Origin: Pythium myriotylum
Lineage: Eukaryota; Oomycota; Peronosporomycetes; Pythiales; Pythiaceae
Assembly (NCBI GenBank): GCA_023091665.1
Contig: JALJCQ010000008.1
Coordinates: 496,001 to 560,000 of the forward strand
Length of the DNA: 64,000 bases
Reading direction: 5' to 3'
In this document: positions 61,914 to 64,000 of the stretch, in pieces
How positions within the stretch are numbered: the stretch's first letter is position 1
How the letters are laid out: each line of letters starts with the position of its first letter
Made by a program: the position numbers and the translations under genes
Notes under the pieces: generated by a model
The model's database searches: none
The model's input: the letters and a program-made list of their open reading frames with translations, nothing else
Told to the model about the DNA's origin: nothing

Positions 61914-63554
61914 TCATTCATGAAGCCACTTGAACCGGAAGGAATAGTCGTTGCCGACGTGGTCCAAGTTGAACTGCAAGCTCATCACGAAAACAATTAG
62001 GATCACGGCTTGAATCACGCTCGCTTGGTGCTCAAGCACGTAGCTGAGTTGGTGCAGCGGTGAGAACCGCAGCTTCTTCCACAACACAAGGCAAAGGCCG
62101 ACAAAGGACGCCATCTCAAGTGCGAAGAGGACGCTCACAGAGACAAGAGTGGACCTTAGCTCATCGTAGGTTTCGATGACTCGCAAGTGTGGATAAAAGC
62201 GAGCGTTAGGTGAGAGCCACGTGAGGACGAGGTTGGTCGAGTAGACGCACGGGACGATCCACTCGATGTACTCGTGTAGTACCAGGTTCTCGGATCGAAA
62301 GAGCACGTGGGCAGCCTCAACGAGCACGATGCTTTGGCTTCCATCACTTATTAACGTTCCTGTTGGCCGTTGATCGTGAGGAGCTACCTTCGAGGATGGA
62401 TCTTCAGCAGCTAGTCCCCGCGTCGCCTTGTCGACCCAGCTAGACGCGTGGAACAGGCCGCGCAAGTACAATCGATGGAGGCGCTGCTCTCCATCCGTCG
62501 ATAACCCACAGTGTCGCAGCGTGCTCTGTAATTTGATGCGCCGGAACTTCTCCATCGGTGGTTTGATCTCAGTGCTCGCAGAATGGTCGCAGTACGCCGT
62601 TACGAGCGAGAGCAGTGCTCCTGGGGCGGCGTGGTGCTCTCTTAGGAACTTTCGCAGTGACTGGGTTTGTTGGTGGAGCCTCCACTCGCTCCAAACGATC
62701 TGAACGATGTCGAGCACCATGATTGCAGCCGTCGTGACCATGGATCCTCCGCTCTGTACGCAAATGACTTGAAACATAGCGTTGAAGAACTCGAGCGAGA
62801 AGTTGACCATGGCCGGGATGAGGTCTTCCCAATCGGCAATGATACCGGCTACGGCCTTTCGCAACACGACCTTGAGCACAGGCACGAGCAAGGTCACGAG
62901 CGGCTGGTATTGTTGGTGCTTGCGACCCACCGCGAGGAACAAGGCGACGTACGCTGGGTACACGACCGTGAGCACTGGCGGTAAGCTTGTATACAAGCAA
63001 AGATACATGAACCGCCGTCGAATTGTAATGCTAGAAGCGACGATCGACCTTGACGCAAAGAATAATGCGATGATGAAAGCACCGCCGCCCGACGGGTTGC
63101 ACAGCGTCGTTAGAAAGGGCACGGGGAATCCCCAGAGCGCCGAGAGGAGAACAGCGCTACCCACGTAGACGAAGGCGCTGAAAAGGGAGATCACCAGCCG
63201 TGTGCGCAGACTCAGAACACGACTAAGATCCGGAATGATATGGATGGCGATGGTCATGCCGCACTCGCTCACGATGAAGAGCCCACCGCCGAGCCGCACG
63301 AGGAGAAAGACCCAGTTGGCTCGCCACCCGTCAGTCGGCGGCGCAAGCGGAGGCATCTCGTACGCGATTGTGAGTAAGAACGGGATCAATGGCGTTCGCA
63401 GGATCACAGCGAGCACGTGCCACAATGACCGCGTGCGCGTGTACTCATCTAATGCAAGCATGCGTTCGACCGAGTAGTTGCCGTGCGTCGAGAGCGATTG
63501 GAGCATTGACGAGGCGGCATTTGCCGGCTGCACGCGGCCATCGCTGATCATCAT
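61914..63554 (-). CDS. Multi-pass membrane protein, copy 3, intact
   Basis: One exon, 546 residues, ATG at 63554; the longer frame to 63629 has only a TTG start. It carries the full family pattern: NYSVERMLALDEYTRT near the N-terminus, then about ten hydrophobic segments. Conserved blocks include GFPVPFLTTLCNPSGGG, TVVYPAYVALFLAVG, FSLEFFNAMFQVICVQSGG, LQSTLRHCGLS and, at the end, LDHVGNDYSFRFKWL. A cytosolic loop of about 130 residues separates two membrane halves. It is inverted relative to copies 1 and 2 and shares no frame damage. The family appears oomycete specific; role unknown. Confidence 0.8.
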   Translation of the reverse strand: MMISDGRVQPANAASSMLQSLSTHGNYSVERMLALDEYTRTRSLWHVLAVILRTPLIPFLLTIAYEMPPLAPPTDGWRANWVFLLVRLGGGLFIVSECGMTIAIHIIPDLSRVLSLRTRLVISLFSAFVYVGSAVLLSALWGFPVPFLTTLCNPSGGGAFIIALFFASRSIVASSITIRRRFMYLCLYTSLPPVLTVVYPAYVALFLAVGRKHQQYQPLVTLLVPVLKVVLRKAVAGIIADWEDLIPAMVNFSLEFFNAMFQVICVQSGGSMVTTAAIMVLDIVQIVWSEWRLHQQTQSLRKFLREHHAAPGALLSLVTAYCDHSASTEIKPPMEKFRRIKLQSTLRHCGLSTDGEQRLHRLYLRGLFHASSWVDKATRGLAAEDPSSKVAPHDQRPTGTLISDGSQSIVLVEAAHVLFRSENLVLHEYIEWIVPCVYSTNLVLTWLSPNARFYPHLRVIETYDELRSTLVSVSVLFALEMASFVGLCLVLWKKLRFSPLHQLSYVLEHQASVIQAVILIVFVMSLQFNLDHVGNDYSFRFKWLHE

Positions 63555-64000
63555 GCCGACTGAAAAGTTGGCTGCGAGATGCGCCCGAATCGATACGCTC
63601 GTGCTTATTTTGGAAAAATGAGACTGCAAACAACAAAGCCAGTCCGGGACAAAGTCGAGAAGGTAGAATTGAGGATGGAGAAGCCCAAGTCATGTGGCTC
63701 TCGGCGACGGAAATGCTGGTGATGATGATGAAAGTTGGAGTCTATTGCGTTACGTCTGTGCGAGTAGCTATAGCTACGGAAATGCTGGTGGGAACGTTTC
63801 TCCTTGACCTAGCTGTGCTTTTGAGGAAGCACCCTCAGCTGAAACTCGTTGTCACCGACCCAAACTGAAGGAGTTGTGCGCGGCTTTATAAGCTAGCTAT
63901 GTAGCTGGTGATTCACCAATCAAGTTGCCTTCATGTTGATATAGTCATCGGGATCTCTCGTGTCTTCTTTATCCAGTCAGACGACGTTTGCAGTGGTTGA
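63555..64000. promoter_or_regulatory. Upstream region of copy 3, to window end
   Basis: About 450 bases. It includes the promoter of the minus-strand membrane gene. A GGAAATGCTGGTG string occurs twice (63709 and 63779), a short direct repeat. No other gene was seen. Confidence 0.45.

Noticed and set aside
1..64000. CRISPR arrays, rRNA genes or prokaryotic operons
   Set aside because: No regularly spaced repeats or rRNA-like sequence; introns and gene families are eukaryotic.

Overview
The window looks like nuclear DNA of an oomycete (Phytophthora/Pythium type). The genes are densely packed on both strands. Introns are short (about 50-100 nt, GTRAGT/GTRNGT to YAG). Coding sequence is GC-rich. 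Several lineage-typical families are present: M96-like basic/coiled-coil proteins, multi-pass membrane proteins, small cysteine-rich secreted proteins, a MULE transposase and a Zn-macrodomain/class-M sirtuin fusion. I cannot name the species. All gene models were read by eye from reading frames, splice consensus and comparison among paralogues inside the window.

Layout. 1-3350: three tandem alpha/beta-hydrolase genes, the first cut by the window edge, each with one intron that splits a Trp codon. 3580-5382: Zn-macro/SirTM fusion. 5441-7906 and 9575-10828: three M96-like paralogues around an NAD-dependent nucleotide-sugar dehydratase (8037-9272). 11260-13382: urocanate hydratase. 13951-17883: Integrator subunit 2. 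17975-18199, 20809-21084 and 39059-39283: three small secreted proteins that share one cysteine framework. 18886-20522, 28188-29878 and 41151-42888: three intracellular-looking 5'-nucleotidase-type phosphoesterases, two of which have Tyr in place of a metal-binding His. 21429-23036: secreted subtilase. 23704-25011: seven-helix membrane protein. 25366-27717 and 35830-38284: a pair of five-exon membrane/LRR genes in opposite orientation; the first carries a one-base deletion. 30811-33381: MULE-type transposase gene with an in-frame TAG. 33581-34228, 34590-35753 and 42959-44071: a three-member F-box-like family, one copy truncated beside the MULE.

39445-40854: CBM9-like protein. 44478-49286: very large EF-hand protein. 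49369-50534: five-exon conserved protein. 50843-51265: small two-exon protein. 52129-53155: XRCC3 (RAD51 paralogue) with palindromic TTGGCG/CGCCAA sites at its 5' end. 55399-57348: protein kinase. 58135-63554: three copies of a multi-pass membrane protein; one has a frameshifting deletion, one an internal TAG, one is intact.

The main theme is local duplication followed by divergence, inversion and decay, set among single-copy housekeeping genes (urocanase, INTS2, XRCC3). The most interesting signals are the macro-sirtuin fusion, the shared Cys framework of the three small secreted proteins, the His-to-Tyr change in the phosphoesterases, and the TTGGCG palindromes around XRCC3.
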